From assembly GCA_017615275.1 (NCBI GenBank), contig JAGAAO010000040.1, forward strand, positions 1 to 34,396: a stretch of DNA of 34,396 nucleotides. The letters are read 5' to 3'. This DNA is from Butyrivibrio sp. (GTDB lineage Bacteria > Bacillota > Clostridia > Lachnospirales > Lachnospiraceae). Numbering within the stretch: position 1 is the first letter of the stretch; the number at the start of each line of letters is the position of its first letter. The translations under genes and the position numbers were made by a program. Below are positions 33,403 to 34,396 of the stretch, piece after piece. The notes below the pieces were generated by a model, which ran no database searches, was not told the DNA's origin, and was given only the letters and a program-made list of their open reading frames with translations.

Positions 33403-33734
33403 GACACAAGATGCCTATGGACAAAAGAGCTGCTCAGTTCCTGCCTTTTCAAGCCGTAAAAGGTCTGGATGAAGCTCTTTTGGAAAAAGAAAAAATAAAA
33501 GTACCAAAAATCGAGCTCTCCGACGAAATGTACGAAGAACTCGATAAGAAAATGCACAATATTAAAAAGGGGTCAATCATCTCCTGCATCTACTTCCACA
33601 AGGATGAATACCTGAAGGTAACAGGCATGGTTGCCCGCTTCGACGATACTTCACGCATACTTCAGATCGTAAATACCAAAATACGCTTTGAAGATATCCT
33701 CGATGTGGAGTTTGAAGAAGATCGGGATGATTAG
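33399..33734 (+). CDS. YolD-like protein, partner of the Y-family polymerase
   Basis: A 111-residue protein with the MDKRAAQFLPFQAVKGLDEA opening and a C-terminal beta-rich domain (ISCIYFHKDEYLKVTGMVAR, KIRFEDILDVEFEE), as in YolD-like proteins that accompany UvrX/DinB. The ATG overlaps the polymerase stop (ATGA) and has GGAGG nine bases upstream. It should be induced with the polymerase after DNA damage. The biochemical function is not established; a UmuD-like accessory role has been suggested. Confidence 0.85.
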   Translation: MRHKMPMDKRAAQFLPFQAVKGLDEALLEKEKIKVPKIELSDEMYEELDKKMHNIKKGSIISCIYFHKDEYLKVTGMVARFDDTSRILQIVNTKIRFEDILDVEFEEDRDD

Positions 33735-33789
33735 AAAAACGCGTGCAAAAAATGTTGCTCCTTCATTTATCTTTATATACTACCATCTC

Positions 33790-34281
33790 TCATTCGGCAC
33801 CTCTGACTTCTGAAATAAGCCCTGTACAGCCGTCAACAACATCATTCCACGTGGCATCAAAGTTTCCCGTATACCAAGGATCTGCTACATCGCCATTCCT
33901 TCCCGCAAAATCCAGCATCTTGCGAACCTTGTTGTCTGGATCACCGCCATATATACGCTGCATATTTCTGATATTCGCGCTGTCCATCCCTATTATATAA
34001 TCGAACTTATCATAATCACCGCGTACTGTCTGTCTGGCTCTCTTTTCTGCCACTCCGAGCTCATTATCAGAAGTTCCTATACCATGTTCCCTCAATTTTG
34101 CTCTCGCCGGAGGATATACAGGACTTCCAACACCGTTCCATATCTCCTCTGTGCTCGTCGCAGCAGACTCAATATAAAACTCGTCCTCTATCCCACGCTT
34201 CCTTACCATATCTTTCAAAACAAACTCCGCCATCGGCGAACGGCATATGTTTCCATGGCATACGAATAGTATCTTAATCAT
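33790..34281 (-). CDS. Low-molecular-weight protein tyrosine phosphatase
   Basis: The 163-residue protein has the family P-loop at its N-terminus, VCHGNICRSPMAE, with catalytic Cys8 and Arg14 (CX5R). The general acid is in the late DPWYTG motif near residue 133. It removes phosphate from tyrosine (or arginine) residues in proteins; the substrate is unknown. AAGGAGT lies about eight bases before the ATG. It is monocistronic and convergent with the YolD-like gene. No strong terminator is visible in the 55 bases between them. Confidence 0.94.
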   Translation of the reverse strand: MIKILFVCHGNICRSPMAEFVLKDMVRKRGIEDEFYIESAATSTEEIWNGVGSPVYPPARAKLREHGIGTSDNELGVAEKRARQTVRGDYDKFDYIIGMDSANIRNMQRIYGGDPDNKVRKMLDFAGRNGDVADPWYTGNFDATWNDVVDGCTGLISEVRGAE

Positions 34282-34396
34282 ATATTCCTACTCCTTGATA
34301 TTCCGAGTTATTCGCTGAAATGCGCACCACCGGTGGATTACAAAAGTGTTTACTCTATCACGCGACATTAAAATAATAACACAATCGTGTAATAAT

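Overview
The window is typical of a low-to-medium GC Firmicute of class Clostridia, most likely a Lachnospiraceae member (Butyrivibrio/Roseburia-like). I base this on strong AGGAGG-type ribosome binding sites, Gram-positive LexA boxes, the PyrB+PyrI pair, a feoA-feoA-feoB cluster with its Cys-rich partner, and the gene repertoire. This placement is an inference. About 29 protein genes are recognisable, almost all housekeeping or core metabolism; no tRNA or rRNA gene was seen.

Layout. 1-133: 5' end of a group IIC intron (minus strand) just past the terminator of the first operon. 141-6852: minus-strand operon pheA - ppx/gppA - ppk1 - maf - small acidic ORF - HAD phosphatase (Phe synthesis, polyphosphate, house-cleaning). 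6866-9506: plus-strand DUF5050-like protein, pyrB and pyrI. 9554-11749: CAP-domain lipoprotein (minus) and an SOS-controlled Y-family polymerase (plus). 11732-15763: rluA-type pseudouridine synthase and the ferrous iron operon feoA-feoA-feoB-feoB partner (minus). 15777-16346: a giant imperfect palindrome with no gene. 16397-18913: MFS exporter overlapping an XRE/TPR regulator. 18936-22086: PhoH-family ATPase and SulP anion transporter. 22176-28358: oppBCDFA peptide transporter with a long leader containing an attenuator-like hairpin. 28414-30421: a divergent flagellin-like protein, a small membrane protein and two candidate structured RNAs. 30413-34281: HerA-like ATPase, a second SOS-controlled Y-family polymerase with a YolD-like partner, and a low-molecular-weight tyrosine phosphatase.

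The most interesting material is mostly non-coding. The roughly 570-bp palindrome has 75-bp outer arms that match at 74 positions. A candidate RNA at 30252-30421 has its own promoter and four mutually compatible helices. Two genes (rluA and the second Y-polymerase) have the ATG 6-7 nt after a good -10 box and no ribosome binding site, so they look leaderless. Both Y-polymerases carry near-consensus LexA boxes inside their promoter spacers. The feo promoter has a perfect 9-bp inverted repeat at its predicted start site. I did not find a convincing new defence or multi-protein system; the HerA-like ATPase has no defence partner beside it.
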